DNA of 64,000 nt from Bacteroidota bacterium (GCA_003045895.1 PZPC01000015.1:16565-80564); one strand, 5' to 3'. Shown: positions 15,910 through 24,746, counted from the first letter of the stretch. Notes: generated by a model not told the origin, from the letters alone. Made by a program: numbers and translations.

Positions 15910-17859
15910 TTGATAAAAGCGAATACGGTAAGGGAGATATTGGAGACGGCGCGGGTAGATGACGTCGTTGGCGATTTCGTGAATTTGCGGCGCCGGGGCA
16001 CCAATTTGATTGGCCTGTGCCCTTTTCACAACGAAAAATCGCCTTCCTTTAATGTCAATCCGGGGCGCAACATCTACAAGTGTTTTGGCTGCGGTCGGGG
16101 TGGCGACGCCGTCAATTTCCTGATGGAGCACGAGCACTTAAGTTTTCCGGAATCGTTGCGGTGGCTGGCCAATAAGTACGGTATTGAAATCGAAGAGGTG
16201 GAACTCAGCAATGAGCAATTGGCCGAGCAGCAATTGGCCGATAGCTTGTTCATCGTCAACCAGTTTGCCTGCGATTACTACCAGGAACAGCTCCTGAACA
16301 GCGACCGCGGGCGCAGCGTAGGTTTAAGCTATTTTAAGGGCCGCGGCTTCCGCGAAGAGACCATCCGCAAGTTTGGCTTGGGCTACGCGCCCATGGGGCG
16401 TGACCTGTTCCTGCAGGCAGCTACCCGGGCTGGCCACAAGCCCGATATCCTGGAAAAAGCCGGACTGATCAAGACCGACCGCGACTTTTTTCGCGACCGC
16501 GTCATGTTTACCATCCGCAACCTTTCGGGTAAGGTGGTGGGTTTTGGGGGCCGCATTCTGCAAAAAGACGTAAAGGCGCCGAAATACATCAATACACCGG
16601 AAACGGAGGTGTACAACAAGAGCCGTATTCTCTTCGGCGCTTTCCACGCCAAGCAAGCTATTCGACGCGAAGACGAGTGTATTCTCACCGAAGGCTACAC
16701 CGACGTCATTTCTCTCCATCAGGCGGGGATAGAAAACGTGGTGGCCAGTTCCGGCACTTCGCTGACCGTGGACCAGATCCGGATCATTAAGCGCTACACC
16801 CCCAACGTCAAGGTGCTTTTCGATGGCGACAAGGCGGGTATCCGCGCTGCGTTGCGCGGAATAGACCTGTTGTTGGAACAAGATTTAAACGTAAAAATCG
16901 TCCTCCTGCCCGACGGTGAGGATCCCGATTCCTACCTGCAAAAGATGGGACTGACGGTTTTCAAGGATTACCTGCAGGAGAAGGCAGAAGATTTTATCTT
17001 TTTCAAAGCCAACCTCCTGTTGGCCGATGCCGGTAATGACCCCGTTAAGCGCACGGCCCTCATCAAGGATATTGTTGGTTCCATTGCGCTCATTCCCGAT
17101 CCGATCAAGCGCTCGCTTTACGTGAAGGAATGTGCCCGGCTTTTCGGGGTAGAGGAGCAACTGCTCGTGGCGGAGGTGAACAAGATCATTGCTACCTCGC
17201 TGAAGAAACACCAGCAACAGGAAGCTGCCCGGGGTAATTTCCCATCGGAGCCCCCGCCGGGTTGGGAGGAACCACAAGCTGAAATGGGGCTGTTACCCCA
17301 GGCAGCTCCAACTGCAATGGGCGATGAGTACCAGGAACGCGATCTGGTGCGGCTGCTGGTGCTCTATGGCCAGGAACTGTTTGACCAATCTGCGGAGCAA
17401 ACCGTGGCCCAGTTTATTATGAGCAACATCGACGATGTGATCGACAATTTCGATAACATCGTCTACCAGCGGACCACCAAGGAATGTCAGGTGCTGCTGG
17501 AGCGGGGAGAAAAGCCGTCGGTGCAGTATTTTATGCAACACGAAGCCCCCGAACTGCGGCAATTGGCGATCGACCTGGCGACCTCGCCCTACGAATTCAG
17601 CGAAAACTGGGAAAAGAAGTGGGAGGTCGTACTCAACCAGAAAATGCCCGACGAGAATTTTATCAAGGATAGTGCCCACGGCCTGAAGCGCTTTCGGCTG
17701 CGCAAACTCACCCGCATCTGCGAGGAGAACATCGCGAAAGTAAAGGAATTGTCAGCCCAGGACGAGCTGGAAGAAATGATGCTCTACCTGCGCTTGCAGC
17801 AACGGCTCCAGGAATTGCGCAACGAGCTGGCTAAGGAGTTGGGAACGGTGGTGTTTTGA
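15910..17859 (+). CDS. dnaG: DNA primase
   Basis: DnaG makes the RNA primers for replication. The 649 residues contain the N-terminal CHC2 zinc finger (CPFHNEKSPSFNV ... CFGCGRGGDAVNFL), the primase core, the TOPRIM domain with the EGYTD glutamate and DGDKAG aspartates, and a helical C-terminal region that would contact DnaB. The start is a TTG at 15910; the family N-terminus (IKANTVREILETARVDDVV) begins right there and no in-frame ATG lies upstream. A bidirectional terminator follows. Confidence 0.95.
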   Translation: MIKANTVREILETARVDDVVGDFVNLRRRGTNLIGLCPFHNEKSPSFNVNPGRNIYKCFGCGRGGDAVNFLMEHEHLSFPESLRWLANKYGIEIEEVELSNEQLAEQQLADSLFIVNQFACDYYQEQLLNSDRGRSVGLSYFKGRGFREETIRKFGLGYAPMGRDLFLQAATRAGHKPDILEKAGLIKTDRDFFRDRVMFTIRNLSGKVVGFGGRILQKDVKAPKYINTPETEVYNKSRILFGAFHAKQAIRREDECILTEGYTDVISLHQAGIENVVASSGTSLTVDQIRIIKRYTPNVKVLFDGDKAGIRAALRGIDLLLEQDLNVKIVLLPDGEDPDSYLQKMGLTVFKDYLQEKAEDFIFFKANLLLADAGNDPVKRTALIKDIVGSIALIPDPIKRSLYVKECARLFGVEEQLLVAEVNKIIATSLKKHQQQEAARGNFPSEPPPGWEEPQAEMGLLPQAAPTAMGDEYQERDLVRLLVLYGQELFDQSAEQTVAQFIMSNIDDVIDNFDNIVYQRTTKECQVLLERGEKPSVQYFMQHEAPELRQLAIDLATSPYEFSENWEKKWEVVLNQKMPDENFIKDSAHGLKRFRLRKLTRICEENIAKVKELSAQDELEEMMLYLRLQQRLQELRNELAKELGTVVF

Positions 17860-17883
17860 CGGACTAACCTGCTGAAAAAAAAA

Positions 17884-17928
17884 GAACCCCTCTGTTCCAT
17901 ACCAGGAAAAGAGGGGGTCTTTTTTTTT
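17884..17928. terminator. bidirectional terminator between dnaG and the M43 protease gene
   Basis: A ~10-bp stem (gaacccctct, 17884-17893, against agagggggtc, 17910-17919, one mismatch) has a T run on its right and an A run on its left, so it can terminate transcription from both convergent genes. Confidence 0.8.
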
Positions 17929-17946
17929 AGTGTGACTTACGCTTGC

Positions 17947-19560
17947 TTATTGCTTGATCAACTTCACGCTGGCAGAAGTGCCAGAAGCATTGATGACGCG
18001 AATAATGTAAATACCAGCAGGGAGTTGAGACACGTCCAATTGTTCTGTCTGGATACCCGCAGCAACATTTTTGCTGATCACCGGCTTACCCGTGATATCG
18101 TGCAGTTGGATGAGTGCCGGGCTTTGGCTTTGCGCCCCGGGTACAAAAGCTGCAATGCTGGGTAAAGCATTATCAGTACTGGCTAAGTCCCAGTTCAAAA
18201 TGACCATTCCATCCTTTACCGGGTTGGGGTAAGCCATAATTTCTTCCTGAATATTAGCCGCGCCCAAACGTGCGTTGAAAGCTCCGTCGGCCCAGGCAGA
18301 AGTAGAACCCGTGCAATTGGCTCTTACCCGCCAGGTGTAGGCTGCATTTTTGGTCAGTCCAGATACCGTTGCCGACGTACCCGCAATGGTTCCGGAGGCA
18401 ATAAGCGTGCTGCCACTAAAGACTTCTACATCGTAGTCGTTGGCACCTGTCGAAGCATTCCAGCTCAAAAGTGCTGCTCTGCCGCCTTGTTGACGGGTGT
18501 GCTGCAAATTGGTTGGCGGATTACACGTGCCAGGATTGGCACAAAGTGGGTCGCTACCGCAGTCAGGGTCGGCACAATCGACCAGCCCGTCGCCGTCGTC
18601 ATCGATCCCATTGTTACAAATTTCACTAGCTGGTGGTGGTGGTGGCGGCGTGCCATCACATGGTGCACTGAGTAGCGCTGGACGAGAATTATTAATGGCT
18701 GCCCACATGCGGTCGCGTTGTCCGGTGGTGAACAAGTTCATGCAACCGTCGTCCGAGTAATCCATGTAGTTTTGGAACATATCCGGAAAATCTACCTCGG
18801 TGCTGTTCCGCTTGGGGCGGCAACTATTGGGGCCCGGATAGGTACAAGGGCTACCCGTATAATTGGGACCACTCGCAGAAGGGGTATCACTGATAAAATC
18901 GTCAACACTACAAGCACCATCGCCCCAGATGTGGCGCAGGTTTAGCCAGTGTCCAACCTCGTGGGTAGCAGTGCGGCCCAACCCATAAGGGCCAGAATTG
19001 GTGACTCCGAAATAGCGGTAGTCAATGACAACACCGTCCGTAGCTGCTGATCCACCAGGGAACTGGGCGTAGCCCAGGATACCGCCACCGACTTCACAAA
19101 CCCAGATATTGAGGGAAGAAGCCGTATTGACGGCATCAGAACCACCACTGCTCGAAAATTTCATCGAATCATTGGTGCCGAAGCTTCCAACAGTAGTAGG
19201 TACCCGAATGACGCTGGTGAGGCAGAATTCGATTTCTGAGTCGGAGGCCACGCCCTGAAAATCAGCTGGCGTATTATTGGCGTCATTGTTCATCCGCCGA
19301 AAATCATCCGTCAAAACAGCAATTTGACTGTTGATTAGCGCATCAGAAATATTCTCCGTACTGTTTTGGTAGAGTACGTGTACAATTACCGGAATGGTGA
19401 TGATACCGTTGGCCAGGGCCCGTCCTTGGTTGTGGTTATAAGTGCGGGTAAAAGTCTCCAGTTGGTTGAGGCGCTGCTCCATGGCAGGGTTGGCCTGCAA
19501 TTGTTGTTCCAGTACTTCCATTGATCCGCAGGTGCGCTGACCATACCGCAGGTTCACCAA
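17947..19560 (-). CDS. M43-type (pappalysin-like) metalloprotease with T9SS sorting domain, signal peptide missing
   Basis: A 537-residue protease. The metzincin motif HEVGHWLNLRH (His200, Glu201, His204, His210) and the Met-turn NYMDY are intact. A Asp-rich NNGIDDDGDGLVDC stretch, one fibronectin type III-like domain and a T9SS type A C-terminal domain (YPNPVKDGMVILNW ... LPAGIYIIRV) follow. Family members normally start with a Sec signal peptide that ends just before the RTCGSMEVLEQQLQANP segment. Here that segment is reached after only nine codons from a TTG at 19560, and an in-frame stop (TGA) lies four codons before the TTG. No hydrophobic stretch occurs in any frame before the aldolase terminator. 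The gene therefore looks 5'-truncated, and export is doubtful. It may be a decaying gene. Confidence 0.8.
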   Translation of the reverse strand: MVNLRYGQRTCGSMEVLEQQLQANPAMEQRLNQLETFTRTYNHNQGRALANGIITIPVIVHVLYQNSTENISDALINSQIAVLTDDFRRMNNDANNTPADFQGVASDSEIEFCLTSVIRVPTTVGSFGTNDSMKFSSSGGSDAVNTASSLNIWVCEVGGGILGYAQFPGGSAATDGVVIDYRYFGVTNSGPYGLGRTATHEVGHWLNLRHIWGDGACSVDDFISDTPSASGPNYTGSPCTYPGPNSCRPKRNSTEVDFPDMFQNYMDYSDDGCMNLFTTGQRDRMWAAINNSRPALLSAPCDGTPPPPPPASEICNNGIDDDGDGLVDCADPDCGSDPLCANPGTCNPPTNLQHTRQQGGRAALLSWNASTGANDYDVEVFSGSTLIASGTIAGTSATVSGLTKNAAYTWRVRANCTGSTSAWADGAFNARLGAANIQEEIMAYPNPVKDGMVILNWDLASTDNALPSIAAFVPGAQSQSPALIQLHDITGKPVISKNVAAGIQTEQLDVSQLPAGIYIIRVINASGTSASVKLIKQ

Positions 19561-19590
19561 TCGAGGCGTTGCTCAGCGGGTTAAAAACAG

Positions 19591-19622
19591 AAAGCGGTAA
19601 CGAATTGCTTCGCTACCGCTTT
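19591..19622 (-). terminator. terminator of the aldolase gene
   Basis: A 14-bp stem (19591-19604 with 19609-19622, one G-U type position) with a TTGC/GCAA loop is followed on the minus strand by a T-rich tract. It lies between the aldolase stop and the protease TTG, only ~30 bp before the latter. Confidence 0.75.
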
Positions 19623-19655
19623 CCAGGATGGGCCAACTTTTCAGTGGCCTATTTT

Positions 19656-19680
19656 ATCAGATCAGATCAGATCAGATCAT
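19656..19680. repeat. pentanucleotide tandem repeat (ATCAG)
   Basis: About five head-to-tail copies of a 5-bp unit (atcag/gatca) directly after the aldolase stop codon. It is outside any reading frame that I support. Confidence 0.8.
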
Positions 19681-19682
19681 TG

Positions 19683-20765
19683 TTAAGCACTCTGATTGAT
19701 ACAGTTCAAATCTTCGAATGCTTGCGTCAGGCGTGCCACGAAGGTTTCCTCACCCGCGCGCAACCATTTGCGGGGGTCGTAGGTGTTCTTATTTGGCTTG
19801 TCGGCGCCGTCCGGGTTGCCAATTTGGCTCTGGAGGTAGTCTTTCTTCGCTTCGTAGTAATCGCGAATACCCACCCAAAAGGCCCATTGCATGTCGGTAT
19901 CAATGTTCATTTTCACGGCACCGTATTCAATGGCTTCGCGAATTTCTTCGCGGGAAGAACCCGAACCGCCGTGGAAAACGAAGTTGACGGGATTGGGGCC
20001 CGTCTTGTACTTCTCCTGGATGAAGTCCTGGGAGTTTTTCAAAATCTTGGGCGTCAGTGTGACGTTGCCGGGCTTGTAAACCCCGTGCACATTGCCGAAG
20101 GCGGCTGCAATGGTGAAGCGATTGCTTACCTCCAGCAACTTCTCGTAGGCGTAGGCCACCTCCGCGGGTTGGGTATAAAGCAGGGAATTGTCGACGTTGG
20201 AGTTGTCGACACCGTCTTCTTCGCCACCCGTCACGCCCAACTCAATTTCGAGGGTCATGCCGATCTTGTCCATGCGTTTGAGGTACTCTACGCAGATTTC
20301 GATATTTTCTTCCAGGGGCTCTTCCGATAGGTCGATCATGTGGGAGCTGAACAATGGATAACCACGTCCGGCAAAGAAGCGTTCGCCAGCGTCAATCAGT
20401 CCGTCCAGCCAGGGCAGAATTTTCTTGGCGCAGTGGTCGGTATGCAGTACCACCGTCACACCGTAAGCCTCGGCCATGGTGTGTACGTGCATGGCACCTG
20501 AGATGCCTCCGAGGACGGCGGCTTTTTGGCCTTCGCTAGGCATTCCTTTACCGGCGTAAAACGCAGCACCGCCATTGGAGAACTGGATAATCACCGGAGA
20601 GTTGACCTTGCGGGCAGTTTCGAGGACGGCATTGACCGAGTTGGTGCCCACGACGTTGACGGCAGGAATGGCGAAGTTGTTTTCGTTGGCATAGTTAAAG
20701 AGTGCGGTCACTTCGTCGCCGTGAAGGACACCTGCCCGGAAACGGGTTTTAGTAGCGTTAGCCAT
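19683..20765 (-). CDS. fbaA: class II fructose-1,6-bisphosphate aldolase
   Basis: A zinc-dependent glycolytic and gluconeogenic aldolase that splits fructose-1,6-bisphosphate into glyceraldehyde-3-phosphate and DHAP. The 360-residue length matches the FbaA (class IIA) type. The zinc-site segment VVLHTDHCAKKILPWLDGL, SSHMIDLSEEPLEENI, ELGVTGGEEDGVDN, FVFHGGSGSS and the NIDTDMQWAF motif are all present. It is transcribed alone, with a hairpin terminator at 19591-19622. An approximate -7 box (TACCTTTA) lies about 45 bp upstream on the minus strand. Confidence 0.96.
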   Translation of the reverse strand: MANATKTRFRAGVLHGDEVTALFNYANENNFAIPAVNVVGTNSVNAVLETARKVNSPVIIQFSNGGAAFYAGKGMPSEGQKAAVLGGISGAMHVHTMAEAYGVTVVLHTDHCAKKILPWLDGLIDAGERFFAGRGYPLFSSHMIDLSEEPLEENIEICVEYLKRMDKIGMTLEIELGVTGGEEDGVDNSNVDNSLLYTQPAEVAYAYEKLLEVSNRFTIAAAFGNVHGVYKPGNVTLTPKILKNSQDFIQEKYKTGPNPVNFVFHGGSGSSREEIREAIEYGAVKMNIDTDMQWAFWVGIRDYYEAKKDYLQSQIGNPDGADKPNKNTYDPRKWLRAGEETFVARLTQAFEDLNCINQSA

Positions 20766-20877
20766 AAGTTGAAAATTAGACTGTTTGAATAATTATTAGG
20801 GCAACGTAAAGGTAATAAGAATTTAGGAGCAACCTAGTCTGGCCCAGGGTGTTTCCTTTTTTAAAACAGGAAAAGAC

Positions 20878-21444
20878 ATGATCGTAAGAAGGGGTAATAC
20901 CGGCGATATGGAGGGGGTGCTGGCCTTGCAACAAGCCAACCTTTGGCGAAATTTGACGGCGGAAGAACAGCTGGGGGGCTTTGTTACTACGCCCTTCACG
21001 ACCACCCAACTGGAGGCCATAATTGCGCAAGGTGGCCTGTTCGTCATTGTGGCCGATCAGCAAATCGTGGCTTACGCCTTTGCCGGTAATTGGGCCTATT
21101 TTCAGCAGTGGCAGATCTTCGAAGTAATGGTGAAGCGGTTGCCCCAATTGTCCTTCCAGGGCCAACCCGTAACCGTATCGAACAGCTTTCAGTACGGACC
21201 GGTATGTATTGCCCGGGCGTACCGGGGGCAGGGCCTGCTGCCGCTGATTTTTGAATCTTTGCGCTTGGAATGGCAGCAGCAATACCCGCTGGCACTTACC
21301 TTCATCAATGTAGTTAATGTCGTTTCCACCCAGGCCCACGTGCGCAAGTTGGGCTGGGAAGTCATTGATCACTTCGATTTTAACGGGAATAATTACCTGG
21401 GATTGGCTTACGATATGGCCAGACCGGTACCGCAGGTTGGTTAG
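20878..21444 (+). CDS. GNAT-family N-acetyltransferase
   Basis: A 188-residue single-domain acetyltransferase. The acetyl-CoA pyrophosphate loop is in IARAYRGQGLLPLIFESL (motif A), followed by a C-terminal strand-helix VVSTQAHVRKLGWEVIDHFDFNGNNYLGL, typical of GNATs. The acceptor substrate cannot be assigned. It is a single gene, convergent with trxB and separated from it by two hairpins. Confidence 0.85.
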   Translation: MIVRRGNTGDMEGVLALQQANLWRNLTAEEQLGGFVTTPFTTTQLEAIIAQGGLFVIVADQQIVAYAFAGNWAYFQQWQIFEVMVKRLPQLSFQGQPVTVSNSFQYGPVCIARAYRGQGLLPLIFESLRLEWQQQYPLALTFINVVNVVSTQAHVRKLGWEVIDHFDFNGNNYLGLAYDMARPVPQVG

Positions 21445-21480
21445 TTGTTATTCAGCCCAACTGTTCGGCGTGAATAACAA
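21445..21480. terminator. hairpin directly after the GNAT stop codon
   Basis: A perfect 10-bp inverted repeat (ttgttattca, 21445-21454, with tgaataacaa, 21471-21480) begins at the base after the TAG. It is probably a terminator or 3'-end structure; no T run is present. Confidence 0.5.
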
Positions 21481-21481
21481 C

Positions 21482-21547
21482 TCGACCTGTCGCGAAGTGG
21501 TTTGAAGATCAAGGGATCAACGCCCAACTCCTTTCGCGACAGGTCGA
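21482..21547. terminator. second long hairpin between GNAT and trxB
   Basis: A perfect 15-bp inverted repeat (tcgacctgtcgcgaa, 21482-21496, with 21533-21547) encloses a 36-base loop and sits just after the trxB stop on the other strand. It probably ends trxB transcription or insulates the convergent pair. Confidence 0.5.
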
Positions 21548-21554
21548 CAGTAGC

Positions 21555-22502
21555 CTATACGATCTCCTTCGCCGTCAGGTAGCGCTCGGCATCGAGCGCA
21601 GCCATGCACCCCGTACCGGCAGCCGTTACGGCCTGGCGGTAGATGTGGTCCTGCGCGTCGCCACTGGCGAATACCCCTTCGATATTGGTTTTGCTGCTTT
21701 TACCCTGGGTAATGAGGTAGCCTGCTTCGTCCATGTCCAGCCAGTCCTTGAAGATGGTGGTGTTGGGTTTGTGGCCAATAGCCACGAAGAAAGCCTTGAC
21801 GGGAATATCCGTGATTTCCTGGGTTGTATTGTTGTAGATGCGTACAGCTTCTACTTCCTCTCCGCCGAGTACTTCCTTGGTTTCGGAATTCCAGTAGATT
21901 TTGATGTTGGGGGTCTTCAATACCCGGTCCTGCATAATTTTTGAAGCCCGCATTTCATCCCGACGCACAATCATGTGGACCTGAGGAGATAGTTTGGCGA
22001 GGTACAATGCCTCTTCGGCGGCGGTGTCACCGGCTCCGACGATGGCGACTTCCTGGCCGCGGAAGAAGAAACCATCACAAACCGCACAGGCAGAAACGCC
22101 CTTGTTCATGAAGTGCTGCTCGGAAGGCAAGCCCAACCACCTGGCGCTGGCACCGGTAGAGATGATGATGGAGTCGGCGTGGATTTCTTCGCCCGCTTCG
22201 GTCCATATTTTGTGTACGGGCCCGGTGAAGTCGACCTTGGTAATCATTTCCATGCGCACGCGGGTGCCAAAGCGCTCGGCCTGCTTCTGAAAATCATCCA
22301 TCATTTGTGGTCCCATGATGCCGTCGGGATAGCCGGGGTAGTTTTCTACATCGGTGGTTATCATCAACTGACCACCGGGTTCCTGCCCCGTGAAGAGGAG
22401 TGGCTTCAGGTTGGCCCGCGCAGCGTAGACGGCAGCGGTGTAACCGGCCGGACCGGAACCTATGATGACACAATGTTCGTGAGCTATCCCGTTGTTATCC
22501 AT
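21555..22502 (-). CDS. trxB: thioredoxin-disulfide reductase
   Basis: TrxB transfers electrons from NADPH through FAD to thioredoxin. The 315 residues have the FAD motif IGSGPAGYTAAVYAARA, the redox-active pair in SACAVCDG (Cys139 and Cys142), the NADPH motif VGAGDTAAEEALYLA and the C-terminal GVFASGDAQDHIYRQAVTAAGTG. It lies alone and convergent to the GNAT gene, with a good promoter at 22530-22558. Confidence 0.96.
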   Translation of the reverse strand: MDNNGIAHEHCVIIGSGPAGYTAAVYAARANLKPLLFTGQEPGGQLMITTDVENYPGYPDGIMGPQMMDDFQKQAERFGTRVRMEMITKVDFTGPVHKIWTEAGEEIHADSIIISTGASARWLGLPSEQHFMNKGVSACAVCDGFFFRGQEVAIVGAGDTAAEEALYLAKLSPQVHMIVRRDEMRASKIMQDRVLKTPNIKIYWNSETKEVLGGEEVEAVRIYNNTTQEITDIPVKAFFVAIGHKPNTTIFKDWLDMDEAGYLITQGKSSKTNIEGVFASGDAQDHIYRQAVTAAGTGCMAALDAERYLTAKEIV

Positions 22503-22852
22503 TTTTTTTTATTTTATAATAAGTGGGCGCAAAAATAAGAATTGGCTGCCAAATTCAAGGACTAGAACAGCCAAAGTTTCGGGTTAGTTGAACAAAGGGG
22601 TTTATTTGTAACGCATTTGCGGAGATAGGCTGTAAATAGGAGCTGATTTGCCGGCTGCATCACGGGTTACAACGATACCAGGACACTTATTTTGAGCGTT
22701 CGAATAATAGCCTTGGTCGAAAAACCTTGGCTGAACGGGCAAAAAAGTGATAATTTAAGGAAACGTACTACTTGCCTGAACGGAGGTAAGTGTACCTTGT
22801 TTGAAGGTACATGGGCAGGTAAATCGGCCAACTCAAGCTAAAAATAAATAGG
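22503..22852. other. 350-bp divergent intergenic region (trxB / subtilase)
   Basis: It contains the trxB promoter at its left end and, near the right end, a perfect 8-bp inverted repeat (tgtacctt, 22791-22798, with aaggtaca, 22804-22811) about 42 bp before the subtilase ATG, which could be an operator or leader hairpin. I see no coding sequence or RNA gene in it. Confidence 0.55.
22530..22558 (-). promoter_or_regulatory. trxB promoter
   Basis: On the minus strand TTG (22558-22556), an 18-base spacer and TATTTTTG (22537-22530) match the Bacteroidota -33/-7 pattern, about 30 bp before the trxB ATG. Confidence 0.6.
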
Positions 22853-24373
22853 ATGTATACACTGGGTTTTATCGCTGTATTAGCAGGATTGCTGGGCTTG
22901 ATGCTCAACCGGGAGGGACTGAAAGGACTCAGCTATGCCACTGCGCCAGGTTTGGCGGTTTGGCTGGTGGGAACATTCGTACAGACCGCTACCTGGACCG
23001 CCTTTTTTGGACAAACCTTCACCGACCTGCTGTTTTTCGGGGGGGCAGCCTTGTTGTTCCGCGGACTGAGCCAGTCGAAAAATTTGGCGGTACCCGCAGC
23101 GGTGGTCGCGTTGGTGGTTATGGCGGGTGTGCACCAGGCGTTGCGCCCTGCTGCCGCTGAGCCGGAAGTGGCAACCGCTATGCCGGAACTGGCCAGCGAC
23201 GGGGAACTGCTGGTGGAACTGAACCAGGAAACCGACGCCGAACGCTGGAAGCGCTGGATCGGTGCACAAGGGTGGACTACCCGCCGGGCTTTTTATCCTG
23301 CGGATGGGCAGCGAACCGACCTGGACGATTATTACCTGGTAGACGTCCCCGCCGACCAGGTAGCCGAACTGGTAGCCCTCATGGCGATGCTCGAAGCAAC
23401 GGGAATGACGGACAATGTGGAACCCAACGAGGTGATCAGACTGGAATTTGATCCCGCACGCACGGTTCCTAAGTCGAATAAACAGCTTGGGGTAGACGAT
23501 CCCAGGGTGAACGAACAGTGGGCGATGACCGCGCTTGAGATGGATCGTTTTTACACCCTGCTGACGTCGGAGCAGGTGAAACCCCAAAAGCGCGCGCTGG
23601 TTGCTATTCTCGATACCGGGGTGGATGCAAAACACGAAGACCTGGCCGCCAATTTCTTTTCTGTCAACAAAAAATTCGACGATGACCCCCAGGGGCATGG
23701 CACCCATTGTGCGGGCATCGCGGGAGCAGTGACCAACAATGGGGTAGGAGTAGCCTCTTTTGCGCGCTCGGGTGATTTTTTTCGGGTAACCAGCGTGAAA
23801 GTTTTGCGGGCAGGTGGCAGCGGTACCCAACAGGATATTATCAATGGCATCATCACGGCCGTAGACCGCGGGGCAGATGTGCTGTCTTTGTCGTTGGGTG
23901 GGTTCAGTACGCAATCGCGGCAGCAGGCCTACAGCGAAGCGGTGCGCTACGCGACCGACAAGGGGGCTATAGTCGTTGCGGCGGCTGGCAATAGCAACCG
24001 GGATGCGGCTACTTATACACCGGTAAACGCCACGGGAATGATCGGTGTATCCGCCGTTGACGACCAACTCCAACGGGCGGTTTTCTCCAATAAAGTCAAT
24101 CGTATTGAGATGGCCCTGGCAGCGCCGGGCGTAGGGATTTTCAGTACCAAGCCCAATAACAATTACGAAGCACACAATGGCACTTCGATGGCCACCCCGT
24201 TCGTCAGCGGCCTGCTGGGCGTGATGAAGAGCATCCGACCGTCATTGACCAACAAAGAAGCTTTTAAGATCCTGCAGGAAACGGGTATCAATACCAGGGA
24301 AACCAGCAATACGGGCAAACTGATCCAGCCCGCCCGGGCCGTAGGTGCATTAATTGGTGCAGCGGCTAATTAG
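22853..24373 (+). CDS. membrane-anchored S8 (subtilisin-like) serine protease
   Basis: A 506-residue protein with two parts. Residues 1-100 hold about four hydrophobic segments (MYTLGFIAVLAGLLGLML, the WLVGTF region, DLLFFGGAALLFRG, LAVPAAVVALVVMAGVH) instead of a cleavable signal peptide. Residues ~225-500 are a complete subtilase with catalytic Asp254 (AILDTGVD), His282 (GHGTHCAG) and Ser445 (NGTSMATPF). Residues ~115-200 resemble an inhibitor-like propeptide. The protease domain should sit on the periplasmic side if the helix number is even with an outside N-terminus, but topology is not settled. The substrate is unknown. It is a single gene. Confidence 0.88.
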   Translation: MYTLGFIAVLAGLLGLMLNREGLKGLSYATAPGLAVWLVGTFVQTATWTAFFGQTFTDLLFFGGAALLFRGLSQSKNLAVPAAVVALVVMAGVHQALRPAAAEPEVATAMPELASDGELLVELNQETDAERWKRWIGAQGWTTRRAFYPADGQRTDLDDYYLVDVPADQVAELVALMAMLEATGMTDNVEPNEVIRLEFDPARTVPKSNKQLGVDDPRVNEQWAMTALEMDRFYTLLTSEQVKPQKRALVAILDTGVDAKHEDLAANFFSVNKKFDDDPQGHGTHCAGIAGAVTNNGVGVASFARSGDFFRVTSVKVLRAGGSGTQQDIINGIITAVDRGADVLSLSLGGFSTQSRQQAYSEAVRYATDKGAIVVAAAGNSNRDAATYTPVNATGMIGVSAVDDQLQRAVFSNKVNRIEMALAAPGVGIFSTKPNNNYEAHNGTSMATPFVSGLLGVMKSIRPSLTNKEAFKILQETGINTRETSNTGKLIQPARAVGALIGAAAN

Positions 24374-24392
24374 TGGCCGCAGTTGCTCCTGC

Positions 24393-24746
24393 CTACTTCT
24401 TGGTGGGTTCAATAATGCCCGTTTTTTCACCAAAATAATGCACAAAGCGCTGCATGTCAGCGGCCATTTCGGCATTCTGGGTAGCGCGAAAATAAGTATC
24501 CGTCAGTCCGCGCAAGGTTTGAAAAAAGAAGCGGTCCATCTCCATCACCTGCATGTCGTTGGTCCACAGGTCGATCTTGAGGGTTTCTTTGGATTCGTCA
24601 TCAAATAGGGACAACAACATGGCCTTGGCGACCTGTCCGCCAGCGGGGTTGTCGGCAGCGTCCCAGTCGATTCGAACGGGGAGTTTTTCCTCGTTCAGGC
24701 CGATTTTGATATTGATGTCGCTGGTTTGGATTACTGTTTTACTCAT
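24393..24746 (-). CDS. gldC: gliding motility protein GldC
   Basis: A 117-residue cytoplasmic protein. The segments SDINIKIGLNEEKLPVRIDWDA, KAMLLSLFDDESKETLKIDLWT and DMQVMEMDRFFFQTL are characteristic of GldC, found in gliding Bacteroidota. Its exact role in the T9SS/gliding motor is not defined. It is followed 10 bp upstream on the same strand by the NAD(P)-binding protein gene, so they may be co-transcribed. Confidence 0.88.
   Translation of the reverse strand: MSKTVIQTSDINIKIGLNEEKLPVRIDWDAADNPAGGQVAKAMLLSLFDDESKETLKIDLWTNDMQVMEMDRFFFQTLRGLTDTYFRATQNAEMAADMQRFVHYFGEKTGIIEPTKK

Noticed and set aside
22880..24175. 431-residue open frame antisense to the subtilase
   Set aside because: Composition is that of a shadow frame (Arg/His/Gly-rich), while the plus-strand subtilase has all catalytic motifs.
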